Shown here in pieces: positions 49,921 to 58,424 of a stretch of DNA of 64,000 nucleotides. A program made the translations under genes and the position numbers. The stretch's first letter is position 1. Each line of letters begins with the position of its first letter. The stretch comes from Solidesulfovibrio carbinoliphilus subsp. oakridgensis (GTDB lineage Bacteria > Desulfobacterota > Desulfovibrionia > Desulfovibrionales > Desulfovibrionaceae). Location of the stretch: positions 2,480,001 to 2,544,000 of the forward strand of contig NZ_CM001368.1 in NCBI RefSeq assembly GCF_000177215.2, read 5' to 3'. The notes under the pieces are model-generated. The model was given only the letters and a program-made list of their open reading frames with translations. It was not told the DNA's origin and searched no databases.

Positions 49921-51407
49921 GCCTTGGCGTACCCCCGCGCCGTGTTGACGAAGTTCATGGCCCAGTGGGGCGCGCCTTCGGCGTGGATGTGGGTGTAGGC
50001 GGCGAAGGTGTTCTTGAAAAGGAGCCCGTCGCGGCCGTCCAGCATGCCGACGCCGCGCTCCATGGTGAGCGCGAAGGCTTCCGGCCCGGGCAGCCCCGGG
50101 GCCTCCCCCGAGCAGGCGCCGAGGGCGGCCTGGCAGCGGGAATAGTGGAATTCGTGGCCGCGAAGGACGGTGCCGACCGGGTGGTAGGGATTGGCGCGCA
50201 CGACCCGGGCCAGACTGTAGCCCAGGCCCTGGGGCCGGGCACAGAGCGTGGTGGTCACGGGAAAGACGCCGGCCATGGCATGGGTCCGGCCGTCCATGTC
50301 GAGCCCCTGGCAGAGATACATGAACCCGCCGCACTCGGCGTAGATGGGCAGCCCGGCCGCGGCCAGGGTCTTGACGCGGCAGCGCGTGGCCGTGTTGGCG
50401 GCGAGCCCCTCGACCTGGGTCTCGGGGAAGCCGCCGCCGAGGTAGAGGCCGTCGAGATCGGGCCAGGGCGCGTCGTCGAGGAGGCTGACAAAGGCCAGGC
50501 GGGCCCCGGCCCGTTCGAGGGCTTCGAGATTTTCCGGGTAGTAGAACCACAGGGCCGCGTCCCGGACCACGCCGATGACCGGGGCCGGGCCGGCGGCCGG
50601 AACCGGGCCTGAAATGGCGGCCACGGGAGCGGTGGAATCCGGTAGGGGCGGGGCGGACCGGGCGATGGCCAAAAGCCGGTCGAGGTCCACGTGCTGCCGG
50701 ATAACGGCGGCCAGATTGTCGAGGATGGCGTCCACGGCCCCGTGCTCGCGGTTCGAGACCAGCCCCATGTGGCGTTCGGGAATCGGATTTTCGAAAATTT
50801 TCGGCAGCAGGCCGAGAACCGGCACGCCGGCCAGCTGTTCGATGGCCCCGGACACGATGTCGCGATGGCGCGGTCCGGCCGTGCGGTTGACCACCACCCC
50901 GGCCAGGTGGAGGCCCGGTTCGAATCCGGCCACCCCGGCCACGATGGCGGCGGCGGTCCGGGTCATCTTGGTGGCGTCGAGAATGAGGACGACCGGCGCG
51001 AGGAGGGTCCGGGCCAGGGCGGCGGTGGAGCAGGAACCGGCGAGGTCCATGCCGTCAAAGAGGCCCCGGTTGCCTTCGATGACCGAAATGTCGACGTCGC
51101 GGGATTTTTCCAGGAACAGGGAGGGGAGCCTGGCTTCCGGCAATAAAAAAGGGTCCAGATTGGTGGCGTCGCGCCCGGCGGCAAGGCCAAGCCAGGCGGC
51201 GTCGATATAATCCGGACCCTTTTTGAATGGACGAACGCGAAGGCCGGCGACAGCCAGGGCCCGGCAGATTCCGAGGGTCAGGATGGTCTTGCCGGCGCCC
51301 CCGGAAAGCCCGGCCAGGACAAGACGCGGGCGATGGTTCACGGCGCGTGCACTGCTTGCGCCCTGCGGCGCGGCATGAGGTTGGTGTTTCGCGAGGCGGT
51401 CCGTCAT
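49890..51407 (-). CDS. cbiA: Cobyrinate a,c-diamide synthase homologue of the dsr locus (CbiA/DsrN)
   Basis: A 505-residue glutamine-dependent amidase. The N-terminal ATP-binding domain has LVLAGLSGGAGKTILTLGI and the PFKKGPDYIDAAWLGLAAGR block. The C-terminal class I glutaminase domain has nucleophile Cys in IYAECGGFMYLCQGLD and HEFHYSRCQ. Beside dsrABD this enzyme is thought to amidate siroheme to siroamide, the DsrAB cofactor. The last nine residues (KMPPAAGRG) and the TAA come from the palindromic element, so the ancestral C-terminus has been replaced. It lies 85 bases after dsrD on the same strand. Confidence 0.88.
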   Translation of the reverse strand: MTDRLAKHQPHAAPQGASSARAVNHRPRLVLAGLSGGAGKTILTLGICRALAVAGLRVRPFKKGPDYIDAAWLGLAAGRDATNLDPFLLPEARLPSLFLEKSRDVDISVIEGNRGLFDGMDLAGSCSTAALARTLLAPVVLILDATKMTRTAAAIVAGVAGFEPGLHLAGVVVNRTAGPRHRDIVSGAIEQLAGVPVLGLLPKIFENPIPERHMGLVSNREHGAVDAILDNLAAVIRQHVDLDRLLAIARSAPPLPDSTAPVAAISGPVPAAGPAPVIGVVRDAALWFYYPENLEALERAGARLAFVSLLDDAPWPDLDGLYLGGGFPETQVEGLAANTATRCRVKTLAAAGLPIYAECGGFMYLCQGLDMDGRTHAMAGVFPVTTTLCARPQGLGYSLARVVRANPYHPVGTVLRGHEFHYSRCQAALGACSGEAPGLPGPEAFALTMERGVGMLDGRDGLLFKNTFAAYTHIHAEGAPHWAMNFVNTARGYAKAKMPPAAGRG

Positions 51408-51492
51408 GGGCGTCCCGCCGGGCGGGGTGCGGTCCTTGCCGCGGCGGCCCGCGCCAATGGGTCCGGATCGCGAAACGCCCGCGCCGTGGGAA

Positions 51493-51720
51493 CTATTCTT
51501 CCTCGGCCTTCTGCTTGCCGGCGCCGGTCATGCCGTACATGGTGGTCGAGCCGCTGGACCAGAACTCGAGCTTGCCTTCGTTGACCAGCTCGGTGAGGAC
51601 CTTTTTCACTTCGCGCTGCTTCTTGTCCGGGAAAATCTTGCAGAAATCGCTGAAGTAGAACTTGGACTTGCCCGTCTTTCCCGTAAGGAACTCGAGAACT
51701 TGCTCTTTCTCGGAAGGCAT
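51493..51720 (-). CDS. dsrD: DsrD, small dissimilatory sulfite reductase companion
   Basis: A 75-residue winged-helix-fold protein always found next to dsrAB in sulfate reducers and reported as an allosteric activator of DsrAB. The sequence starts MPSEKEQVLEFLTGKTGKSK and includes YFSDFCKIFPDKKQREVKKV and the Gly/Ser wing LEFWSSGSTTMYGMTG. The ATG is preceded by AGGGGACGCC; the longer upstream frame is not coding. It starts 56 bases after the dsrB stop. Confidence 0.95.
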   Translation of the reverse strand: MPSEKEQVLEFLTGKTGKSKFYFSDFCKIFPDKKQREVKKVLTELVNEGKLEFWSSGSTTMYGMTGAGKQKAEEE

Positions 51721-51776
51721 GGCGTCCCCTCTTTGTTTGATCCGGGCGGGGACAGGTCCCCGCCCGGAAGTGGTTG

Positions 51777-52940
51777 CTAGGCTTCGATGTGCTTGGTGAA
51801 CTTGAACTGGGTGCTCTGGCGCCACGTGTAGTAGGCCGGATCACGGAAGTCGTCGATGCAGTGGTGGGTGAATTCCAGATCGCACAGCTCGAAGAACTTC
51901 TCCCAGCCGATGCGCTCGGCCCATTCGCCCAGGCGCTCGTACTTCTGCGCGTTGGCGGCGTAGACCTCGACGATGTGCTTGACCATCTTGGTCAGGGTCG
52001 GCCAGCGCGGGGGCTCGTTGGGGATATAAGCCACAACGACCTTGGAGAACTTGGGCATGGAGATCCGGTTGGACACCTTGCCGCCGACCATGAGCACGAT
52101 GCCGTCGCCCTCGCCGGAGGCGAGCGGCATGGCCGGGCACATGGTGTAGCAGTTGCCGCAGTACATGCAGCGCGAGGCGTTGACCGCGACCGAGTTGACC
52201 TTCTTGCCGTCGATCTCGACCTTGGCCGGCTTGATGGCGCCGGTGGGGCAGGCGGAGACGGCCAGGGGCACTTCGCAGATGTTGTCCAGGCGGTCGTGCT
52301 CGACGATGGGGGGCTTCCTGTGGATGCCGACGATGCCGATGTCGGAGCAGTGGACCGCGCCGCACATGTTCAGGCAGCAGGCCAGGGAGATGCGGACCAT
52401 GGCCGGCAGGGTCATGGACTGGAAGTACTCGAACATCTCGTCCATGACGGCCTTGACCGGGCCGGAGGCGTCGGTGGCCGGGGTGTGGCAGTGGACATAC
52501 CCCTGGGTGTGGACGATGTTGGAGACGCAGGCGCCGGTGCCGCCGACCGGGAACTTCTGGCTGCCGCCGGCGAACTTGCGGGAGGCCAGATCGGCCAGCA
52601 GGCCGTCAAGGGCGGCCTCGGTCTCGACCATGAACTCCACGTTGTTGCGCGTGGTGAAGCGCAGGTGGCCACCGCAGTGCTTGTCGGCGATCTCGCAGAT
52701 CTCGCGGATGTGCGTGACGCTCATGAGGCGGGCGGCGCCGACGCGCACGGTGTAGACCACATCGCCCGAGAGGCCGACGTGCTTGAGCACGCCCGGCTTC
52801 ACGATCTCGTGATAGTCCCAGGCGCCTTTGTTCTTTTTGATAACCGGCGGATAGAACTCCTCGAAATGACGAGGACCAATATCCGTGATCCGGCCTTCCA
52901 TGGGTTTGTCGGGATTGTATCCGGAAGAAATGAATGCCAT
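51777..52940 (-). CDS. dsrB: Dissimilatory sulfite reductase beta subunit
   Basis: A 387-residue subunit of the alpha2-beta2 enzyme that reduces sulfite toward sulfide with DsrC. The siroheme-[4Fe-4S] ligand region is [16 protein letters not shown] ferredoxin domain with [12 protein letters not shown] binds a further [4Fe-4S] cluster, preceded by [10 protein letters not shown]. The catalytic siroheme of the enzyme is in this subunit. The gene starts 16 bases after the dsrA stop. Confidence 0.97.
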   Translation of the reverse strand: MAFISSGYNPDKPMEGRITDIGPRHFEEFYPPVIKKNKGAWDYHEIVKPGVLKHVGLSGDVVYTVRVGAARLMSVTHIREICEIADKHCGGHLRFTTRNNVEFMVETEAALDGLLADLASRKFAGGSQKFPVGGTGACVSNIVHTQGYVHCHTPATDASGPVKAVMDEMFEYFQSMTLPAMVRISLACCLNMCGAVHCSDIGIVGIHRKPPIVEHDRLDNICEVPLAVSACPTGAIKPAKVEIDGKKVNSVAVNASRCMYCGNCYTMCPAMPLASGEGDGIVLMVGGKVSNRISMPKFSKVVVAYIPNEPPRWPTLTKMVKHIVEVYAANAQKYERLGEWAERIGWEKFFELCDLEFTHHCIDDFRDPAYYTWRQSTQFKFTKHIEA

Positions 52941-52956
52941 GTCTGTGTCCCCCCGC

Positions 52957-54270
52957 TTATCTCATGTGTCTCTGGCGATAGGCCTTTTCGTCATGGGCAA
53001 AGCCGCCGGGCACTTCATCTTCCTTGAAGAAGATGTAGGGGTTGGAGCGCGGCTCCACCACGTGCTGCGGCACGGCCTTGATGTTGGTGACCTCGAGCAG
53101 CTTCTGGAAGGACAGCCGCTTCATGGTCTCGCCCACGCGCTCGCGGTTCTTGCCTTCTTCCATCCACCAGTCCCAAATGTTCTCGATGACTTCCTTGATC
53201 TCGTCGTAGGGCTTCTCGACGACCACGAAGGGCACGAGCAGCGAGGACATCTGGGCGCCGTCGAGGATCGGGGCCTTGGCGCCGAGCAGGATCGAAGCGC
53301 CGGTTTCGGCGCCGATCTTCACGGCCGCGGGCATGGTGTTGATGCAGTGCATGCAGCGGGTGCAGTTGGCATTGTCGATGGAGAGCTTGGCGCCGTCATA
53401 GGACATGCAGCCGGTGGGGCAGCGGTCCACGACTTCCTTAACGATGTCGAACTTGCCCCAGTCACGGCCGGCATGGGAGCCGCCGCCAGCCTTGAACTCG
53501 CCGGCGACATAGCCCTTGACGCGGTCCTGGTCGATGCGGATGTCGTCTTTCCAGGTGCCGATGACCGAGAAGTCCGAACGGGCGATGGAGGCCACGCAGC
53601 CGTTGGGGCAGCCGTCGAACTTGAACTTGAACTTGTAGGGGAAGGCCGGGCGGTGCAGCTCGTCCTGGTAGTCGTTGGTCAGGGTGTGGCACAGATCCTG
53701 GGTGTCGTAGCAGGCGAATTCGCAGCGCGACTTGCCCAGGCAGTCGGCCGGGGTGCGCAGGTTGCCGCCCGAGCCGCCGAGGTCGGTGTTCATCTTGTGG
53801 GTGACGTCGTGGAAGATTTCTTCCAGCTGCGGGGTGGTGGTGCCCAAAAGCACGATGTCGCCCGTGGAGCCGTGCATGTTGGTCAGGCCGGAACCGCGCA
53901 GGTCCCAGATGTCCATGATGCCGCGCAGGTAGTCGGAAGTGTAGTACTTGCCGGAGGGCTGGGCCAGGCGGACCGTGTGGAAGTGGGCAACGCCGGGGAA
54001 CATTTCGGGCTGGTCGCAGTACCGGCCGATGACGCCGCCGCCGTAACCGAAAACGCCGACGATGCCGCCGTGCTTCCAGTGGGTCTCCTTGTCCTTGAAG
54101 GAGAGTTCCAGCACGCCGAGCAGGTCGTCAGGACAGTCAACCGGCGTCTGGTAGTCCAGGCCGGCCGCATTGGTGGCCCGGTGCTCGGCTTCCTGTTTGA
54201 TGTCGGACACGAAGCTGGGCCACGGCCCGCTTTCGAGCTGGTCCAACAAGGGGGTTTGGTGTTTCGCCAT
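52957..54270 (-). CDS. dsrA: Dissimilatory sulfite reductase alpha subunit
   Basis: A 437-residue subunit paired with DsrB. The N-terminus [20 protein letters not shown] is typical. It carries [17 protein letters not shown] with [15 protein letters not shown] for the siroheme-coupled cluster and [18 protein letters not shown] for the ferredoxin-type cluster. It leads dsrAB-dsrD-cbiA. A leader of about 167 bases separates it from the mapped promoter; GGAGG lies just before the ATG. Confidence 0.97.
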   Translation of the reverse strand: MAKHQTPLLDQLESGPWPSFVSDIKQEAEHRATNAAGLDYQTPVDCPDDLLGVLELSFKDKETHWKHGGIVGVFGYGGGVIGRYCDQPEMFPGVAHFHTVRLAQPSGKYYTSDYLRGIMDIWDLRGSGLTNMHGSTGDIVLLGTTTPQLEEIFHDVTHKMNTDLGGSGGNLRTPADCLGKSRCEFACYDTQDLCHTLTNDYQDELHRPAFPYKFKFKFDGCPNGCVASIARSDFSVIGTWKDDIRIDQDRVKGYVAGEFKAGGGSHAGRDWGKFDIVKEVVDRCPTGCMSYDGAKLSIDNANCTRCMHCINTMPAAVKIGAETGASILLGAKAPILDGAQMSSLLVPFVVVEKPYDEIKEVIENIWDWWMEEGKNRERVGETMKRLSFQKLLEVTNIKAVPQHVVEPRSNPYIFFKEDEVPGGFAHDEKAYRQRHMR

Positions 54271-54417
54271 TTGCTTCCTCCAGTGGGGTTTGAAGAGTTA
54301 CCGCCTTAACCAGTTTAACATGCGCCGCCGACGACATCCTGCCGCCATTTGCGCATCCCCCCCCGGCCGACCCTGCTCGCCGGCGGGCGGGGTGTTATTC
54401 ACGTGGGGTCAGAAGGA

Positions 54418-54435
54418 AAGTGAACAATTGCACAA
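54418..54435 (-). promoter_or_regulatory. Rex-like operator at the dsrAB start site
   Basis: On the minus strand TTGTGCAATTGTTCACTT matches the Rex pattern TTGTGAA-N4-TTCACAA at 11 of 14 defined positions. It begins about 8 bases after the -10 element, covering the expected transcription start, where a bound repressor would block the polymerase. Confidence 0.45.
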
Positions 54436-54443
54436 TCGCTCCC

Positions 54444-54472
54444 GTCCTAAAATGACAACAGGCTTCTGTCAA
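54444..54472 (-). promoter_or_regulatory. Sigma-70-type promoter of dsrAB
   Basis: On the minus strand, perfect -35 TTGACA (54472-54467), a 17-base spacer and -10 TAGGAC (54449-54444). The spacer contains ACAG...CTGT symmetry that might bind a further regulator. Confidence 0.5.
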
Positions 54473-54603
54473 CGGGAAAACGAGGTTGGCGCTGGTCCAC
54501 GCAGCAACTGCCCTCCTACCATTTCGGCGCCGCCGATGCAAAGCCCTTTTGCGTCGGCCGGCCTTGCTCGCCCCGGCTCTTGCCAAACCCGGTTTTTTTT
54601 CCC

Positions 54604-55269
54604 ATGCACCTGCCCATGCCCACACCCGACGCCTCCTGCCGCCGCTGCGGCGCCTGCTGCCGGGCCGGCGGCCCGGCCCTGCACCGGTCCGACCTGCCCC
54701 TTGCCGCCTCGGGCCTCCTTGGCCCGGACACCCTCGTCACCCTGCGCCGGGGCGACCACGTGGCCGACAACGTGGCCGGCGGCGTCGGTCCCGCCCCGGC
54801 CGAGCTGGTCAAGGTCCGGCCCGGACCGGACGGCCGGGCCTGCCGCTTCTTCGCCACCCCGGCCGCCTGTTCCATCCACGACCGCCGGCCGGCCGAGTGC
54901 CGGGCCCTCTATTGCGAGGCCCCGGAGGGACTTGCCGCCATGTACCGGCAGGAACGGCTGACCCGGGCCGACCTCCTGCCGCCGGGAAGCGGGCTGGCCG
55001 CCCTGTGCGCTAACCACGAGGCCGCAACCGACCTGGTCCGGCTGGACGGCCTGTGCCGCCTGGCCCTGGCCGGGGACGAGGGTGCCCGAGACGAGGCTTA
55101 CAAGATGGTAAAGCTCGACGCCGCCTACCGGCAACTCCTGCCCGAACGGACGGGGGTCGCGCCGGCGGCGCTGGCCTTCTACCTCGGCCGGCCGCCGCAG
55201 GAGGCCCTGCCCGCCTGCCGGGCCCTGCTCGCCCCAGGCGGCCTTTACAAGCTGTGGCGCAGGGCCTAA
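54604..55269 (+). CDS. YkgJ-type cysteine cluster protein
   Basis: A 221-residue protein with the zinc- or iron-chelating cysteine pattern of the YkgJ/UPF0153 group. The N-terminal cluster is CRRCGACCRAGG, and the second is CRFFATPAACSIHDRRPAECR followed by LYC (cited in part). The C-terminal half is helical. The start is uncertain: ATG 54604 and ATG 54616 are both in frame and neither has a good ribosome site. It is divergent from dsrA. Confidence 0.75.
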   Translation: MHLPMPTPDASCRRCGACCRAGGPALHRSDLPLAASGLLGPDTLVTLRRGDHVADNVAGGVGPAPAELVKVRPGPDGRACRFFATPAACSIHDRRPAECRALYCEAPEGLAAMYRQERLTRADLLPPGSGLAALCANHEAATDLVRLDGLCRLALAGDEGARDEAYKMVKLDAAYRQLLPERTGVAPAALAFYLGRPPQEALPACRALLAPGGLYKLWRRA

Positions 55270-55309
55270 AGAAACACCACCGGCAGTTTCAGGACGCCGG
55301 GAGGAGCTT

Positions 55310-55810
55310 ATGAAACGTTTTTTGTGCGCCTGCCTTCTCGCCCTGGCCGCGGCCACGAGCGCCCTGGCCATGGACCTGCATCAGGGATTCGGCAAATACC
55401 CGTTCGGCAAATCCTGCAAGGAGCTCTTCGAAGGACCCTCGTTCGGCATCGAACGGGCCCGGCCGATCTGGGACCGGCAACTGCAGATGTTCGGCCTGGC
55501 CTACGACCCCGAGGTCGTGGCCAAGAGCCCCTTTGTCCTCTACTACGACAAGGACGAGAAGCCCGAGTTCCAGGGCGTGCCGCTTGGCCGGATCTACTAC
55601 GGCTGCGACAAGGATTCCGGCCGCTTTTCCCTGGTGGTCCTGGCCCACGACCTGATTTCCGTGCGCCAGCTCGTGCAGCAGACCACGGCCCTGCTCGGCG
55701 AGCCGACCAACACCACCATGATCCAGACCATCTGGGCCCTGCCCAACCTCTACGTCCAGATCGACCAGGTTTTCATGATCATCTACGACCGCCGCGCCGG
55801 CAAAATCTGA
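55310..55810 (+). CDS. Small secreted protein of unknown function
   Basis: A 166-residue protein with a signal peptide (about 1-20, LCACLLALAAATSALA). The mature part has FGKSCKELFEGPSFG, an FQGVPLGRIYYGCDKDSGRF segment and LLGEPTN-type loop, then a Trp and a final strand (VFMIIYDRRAGKI). The order FQGVPLG - YYG - hydrophobic strand - LLGEP - W resembles one unit of the triplicated protein at 6249. GGAGGAGC precedes the ATG. The gene follows the YkgJ-type gene after 40 bases. No function known. Confidence 0.65.
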   Translation: MKRFLCACLLALAAATSALAMDLHQGFGKYPFGKSCKELFEGPSFGIERARPIWDRQLQMFGLAYDPEVVAKSPFVLYYDKDEKPEFQGVPLGRIYYGCDKDSGRFSLVVLAHDLISVRQLVQQTTALLGEPTNTTMIQTIWALPNLYVQIDQVFMIIYDRRAGKI

Positions 55811-56074
55811 TCCCGTCCCCGCCTCGCCGGACCGCCTGCCCGTGGGGCGGCCGCCCCGGCCTTCGGACCGGCCGGGAAAGGGTCGCGCCGCCCGCCCGCC
55901 GACGCCCCTGCCGGCTCAAAACGATTGCCTCGTAAACGTGCCCTGTCCCGGCAGCCGCCCGGGCCTGCCCCATCGCCAGCCCGGACGCACTTCCCCCGCC
56001 GCTTCGGCCACGCCGCCGCCAGCCTGCCGGTTGCCCGCATTTTCGCGGCAACGGGATTCTTTCGCCCTACCTAA
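55811..56074. other. Gap before the DUF2325 promoter, no gene
   Basis: GC-rich sequence with a possible hairpin near 56027-56053 (GGTTGCC...GGCAAC) that might end the preceding transcript. Nothing else was recognised. Confidence 0.4.
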
Positions 56075-56102
56075 TTGACAATGGTTTTCATTTTCATATA
56101 GA
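56075..56102 (+). promoter_or_regulatory. Promoter with Fur box, DUF2325 gene
   Basis: -35 TTGACA (56075-56080), 16-base spacer, -10 TATAGA (56097-56102). The spacer lies in GACAATGGTTTTCATTTTC (56077-56095), which matches the Fur consensus at 14 of 19 positions. The layout is nearly the same as at the flavodoxin promoter. Confidence 0.6.
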
Positions 56103-56142
56103 CGGACGGCAGCGGCCTGCCCCAGCAAGCCCGGGAGGAACC

Positions 56143-57459
56143 ATGCCACGCAAGACCTTGACCGAGAACGCCGACTACGCCTGCCCCATCGTCGGGACCT
56201 GCCTGACCGTGTCCGAACTGCGCCGGATCTGCCGCAAGTGCGGCGACGCCGTGGCCGACGACGCCAGCGACTACGAGGCCCACGTCTTCCTGGTCGGTCA
56301 GGCCAAGGTGGCCGGCGGCGGACCGGCCAAATACCTGCAGCGGTTCCTGGACAAGAAATACCGCCGGGACCTGCGCGCCTTCCTGCGGGTCGAGGATCCG
56401 GCCACCCTGCGCCGGATGTGGCGCGAGCGGGCCGACGCCGGCGACGTGCCCGGCCCCTTCTGGGCCCTCATGTCCCACCCGACCGCGCCCGAGGAACTCC
56501 TGCGCGACATCTACGGCGAGGTCCACATGCTTTCCCACCGGGTGGGCGCGGCCAACCGGGCCGACCTGGCCCGCCTGTCCCAGCTGGAAGAGCGCCTGGC
56601 CGAGACCGCCGCCGCCCTGGAGGAGTCCAAGACCGTGCTGCGCCAGGCCGTTTCGGTCTGGAAGGGCCGGTGCCGGGAGGCCATGGAGGCGCTGTCCGCC
56701 GAGCGGGTGAAGCGGCAGGCCGCCGAGCGGGAACGGATTTCGCTGCGCCAGGCCATCGAAAGCTCGGCCGTGGCCGCGGTGCGCCGGGACCGGGACATCC
56801 TGCGCGACCAGCTGGCCGACCTGGCCGAGCGCCTGGAGGCCACCGAGACCGAGGCCGGCCGGCAGGCCCTGGCCCTCGAACGGATGCATGCCGCGTGGCG
56901 GGAGGCGAAAGAGGCCCTGGCCGACCGGGACAGCGAGGTCGAAGCCCTGGAAGCCACGCTGTTCGCGGCCCTCGGCGACGCGGCCGCGGCCCATGCCGCC
57001 CACGCCGAGCACCACCGCGACGAAGGGGACGACGGCCATCCGGCCGTCCTGCCCGGGGGAGCCCCCTGCCCGTGCCGCGAAAAGGGCCTGCCCGCCGAGT
57101 CCTGCGGCGAGGCCTGCGCCTGCCGCGACGCCCTGGCCGCCGGCGGCCTGGCCGGCAAGCGGGTCCTCTACGTCGGCGGCCGGTGTTCGCTGGTGTCCCA
57201 TTACAAGGTCCTGGCCGAACGGTTCGGGTGCAAGCTGTTGCACCACGACGGCGGCCGGGAACAGTCGGCCCACCGGCTCTGGGAACTGCTCGGCACGGCC
57301 GACGCCGTGGTCTGCCCGGTGGACTGTGTGAGCCACGAGGCCTGCTCCCTGGTCAAGCAGGCCTGCAAGGGGTGCCTCAAACCGCTGATCCTGGCCCGGT
57401 CCTCGGGGCTCTCCAGCCTGGCCCGGTCCCTGGCCGAGCTGGGCCAGACGGTGCAATAG
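56143..57459 (+). CDS. DUF2325 domain protein
   Basis: A 438-residue cytoplasmic protein. The N-terminus has Cys-rich segments (YACPIVGTCLTVSELRRICR and CGDAV). A long coiled coil covers about 150-290 (LEERLAETAAALEESKTVLR). A cysteine-dense linker (CPCREKGLPAESCGEACACR) leads to a C-terminal DUF2325 domain, with RVLYVGGRCSLVSHYKVL, LLHHDGGREQS, DAVVCPVDCVSHEACS and CKGCLKP. Family members are found near iron and heme genes, and the Fur-box promoter supports an iron-related role. GGGAGGA precedes the ATG. The biochemical activity is unknown. Confidence 0.8.
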   Translation: MPRKTLTENADYACPIVGTCLTVSELRRICRKCGDAVADDASDYEAHVFLVGQAKVAGGGPAKYLQRFLDKKYRRDLRAFLRVEDPATLRRMWRERADAGDVPGPFWALMSHPTAPEELLRDIYGEVHMLSHRVGAANRADLARLSQLEERLAETAAALEESKTVLRQAVSVWKGRCREAMEALSAERVKRQAAERERISLRQAIESSAVAAVRRDRDILRDQLADLAERLEATETEAGRQALALERMHAAWREAKEALADRDSEVEALEATLFAALGDAAAAHAAHAEHHRDEGDDGHPAVLPGGAPCPCREKGLPAESCGEACACRDALAAGGLAGKRVLYVGGRCSLVSHYKVLAERFGCKLLHHDGGREQSAHRLWELLGTADAVVCPVDCVSHEACSLVKQACKGCLKPLILARSSGLSSLARSLAELGQTVQ

Positions 57460-57475
57460 CCGGGAGCCGGGCCGG

Positions 57476-57504
57476 TTGCCTCCGGTCCGGTTCCCGGCTA
57501 CCAT
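57476..57504 (+). promoter_or_regulatory. Sigma-70-type promoter of ridA
   Basis: -35 TTGCCT (57476-57481), a 17-base spacer and -10 TACCAT (57499-57504), 46 bases upstream of the ridA start codon. Confidence 0.4.
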
Positions 57505-57550
57505 GCACGCCCAGGCCGGCCCGGACGCGCCTGCCGTCCAAGGAGAACCC

Positions 57551-57931
57551 ATGACCAAGCGCACCAACATTTCCTCGGGCTCCAAGTGGGAGCCCCTGCT
57601 CGGCTACTCCCGGGCCGTCGTGGCCGGCAACACGGTCTACGTGTCCGGCACGGTCGGGGCCCTGCCCGACGGCTCGGTGCCGGACGGCCCCTACGCCCAG
57701 GCCGTCCAGGCGCTTTCGATCATCAAGGACGCCCTGGCCCAGGCCGGCACGGATCTCTCGAACGTGGTGCGCACCCGGGTCTTCATGACCGACATGAACC
57801 ACTTCGATGCCGTGGCCAAGGCCCACGGCGAGGTGTTCGGCGACATCCGGCCGGCCACCACCATCGTGGAAGTGAGCCGCCTCGTGGACGCCGCCTTCCT
57901 GGTCGAAATCGAGGCCGTGGCCCTCCTGTAG
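57551..57931 (+). CDS. ridA: RidA-family enamine/imine deaminase
   Basis: A 126-residue YjgF/YER057c/UK114-family protein that hydrolyses reactive enamines and imines from PLP enzymes. Family segments are YSRAVVAGNTVYVSGTVG, VQALSIIKDALAQAG, the VVRTRVFMTDMNHF arginine segment, and RPATTIVEVSRLVDAAFLVE. Substitutions near the active arginine (IRPATTIVEV) are usual for related subgroups. CCAAGGAGAA lies directly before the ATG. Confidence 0.88.
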   Translation: MTKRTNISSGSKWEPLLGYSRAVVAGNTVYVSGTVGALPDGSVPDGPYAQAVQALSIIKDALAQAGTDLSNVVRTRVFMTDMNHFDAVAKAHGEVFGDIRPATTIVEVSRLVDAAFLVEIEAVALL

Positions 57932-58034
57932 TCCGGGAAACCCCGTTCGGGCCGCCGGCGGACACGGCCTCCTGTTGCAGGATCGCAGCGGGAAGCCGGA
58001 ATTCGACTTGCCGGCGGCGTGCTTTGCGGGTAAC

Positions 58035-58052
58035 TTGTGAAAAAAGTGACAA
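58035..58052 (+). promoter_or_regulatory. Rex- or CRP/FNR-like operator upstream of the hydrogen-sensor operon
   Basis: TTGTGAAAAAAGTGACAA matches TTGTGAA-N4-TTCACAA at 12 of 14 positions. It also resembles TGTGA-N6-TCACA sites of the CRP/FNR family (HcpR, CooA). It lies 18 bases before the ferredoxin start codon. Confidence 0.45.
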
Positions 58053-58070
58053 TACGAGGCCCGCAGCCGT

Positions 58071-58313
58071 ATGAAACATGACATCGTCATCTGCATGGGC
58101 AGTTCGTGTTTCGCCAGGGGCAACAAGAAGCACCTGCTTTTGATCGAGCAGTACCTGGCCGACCACGGCCTGACGGACACGGTGGTCCTCTCCGGCAGCC
58201 GGTGCGAGGACCAGTGCACCAGCGGCCCCAACATCCGCATCGACGGGCAGCTCTACGGCGACATCAACACCGAACGCCTGATGGAACTCTTAAGCCGCCA
58301 CCTCTCGGCCTAG
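58071..58313 (+). CDS. Thioredoxin-like [2Fe-2S] ferredoxin (HydC-like)
   Basis: An 80-residue protein with the thioredoxin-like [2Fe-2S] fold found in NuoE/HydC. The four cysteine ligands are CMGSSC (C8, C13) and CEDQC (C45, C49). It is a free-standing ferredoxin of the kind seen beside sensory [FeFe]-hydrogenases, and probably carries electrons for the neighbouring hydrogenase-like protein. GAGG precedes the ATG. Confidence 0.85.
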   Translation: MKHDIVICMGSSCFARGNKKHLLLIEQYLADHGLTDTVVLSGSRCEDQCTSGPNIRIDGQLYGDINTERLMELLSRHLSA

Positions 58314-58424
58314 CCCCGGTCGGCCGGCCTTTTCCCCCACGTCCCTTCCCCCTTGCCTTTGCAGCCCATGAAGACGACAATGGAATTCGAAGGGTCCCGC
58401 ACAGGAACCAGCAAGGGAGGCGGC

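Larger units (their letters stand above)
54271..54603. other. Regulatory gap upstream of dsrA, no gene
   Basis: Contains the dsrA leader, its promoter and a Rex-like site (listed separately). The remaining part towards the YkgJ-type gene shows no further recognisable element. Confidence 0.6.

Noticed and set aside
57990-58034. Sigma-54 promoter before the hydrogen-sensor operon
   Set aside because: GGC and TTTGC blocks are present, but the spacing between GG and GC is one base too long for the strict -24/-12 arrangement.
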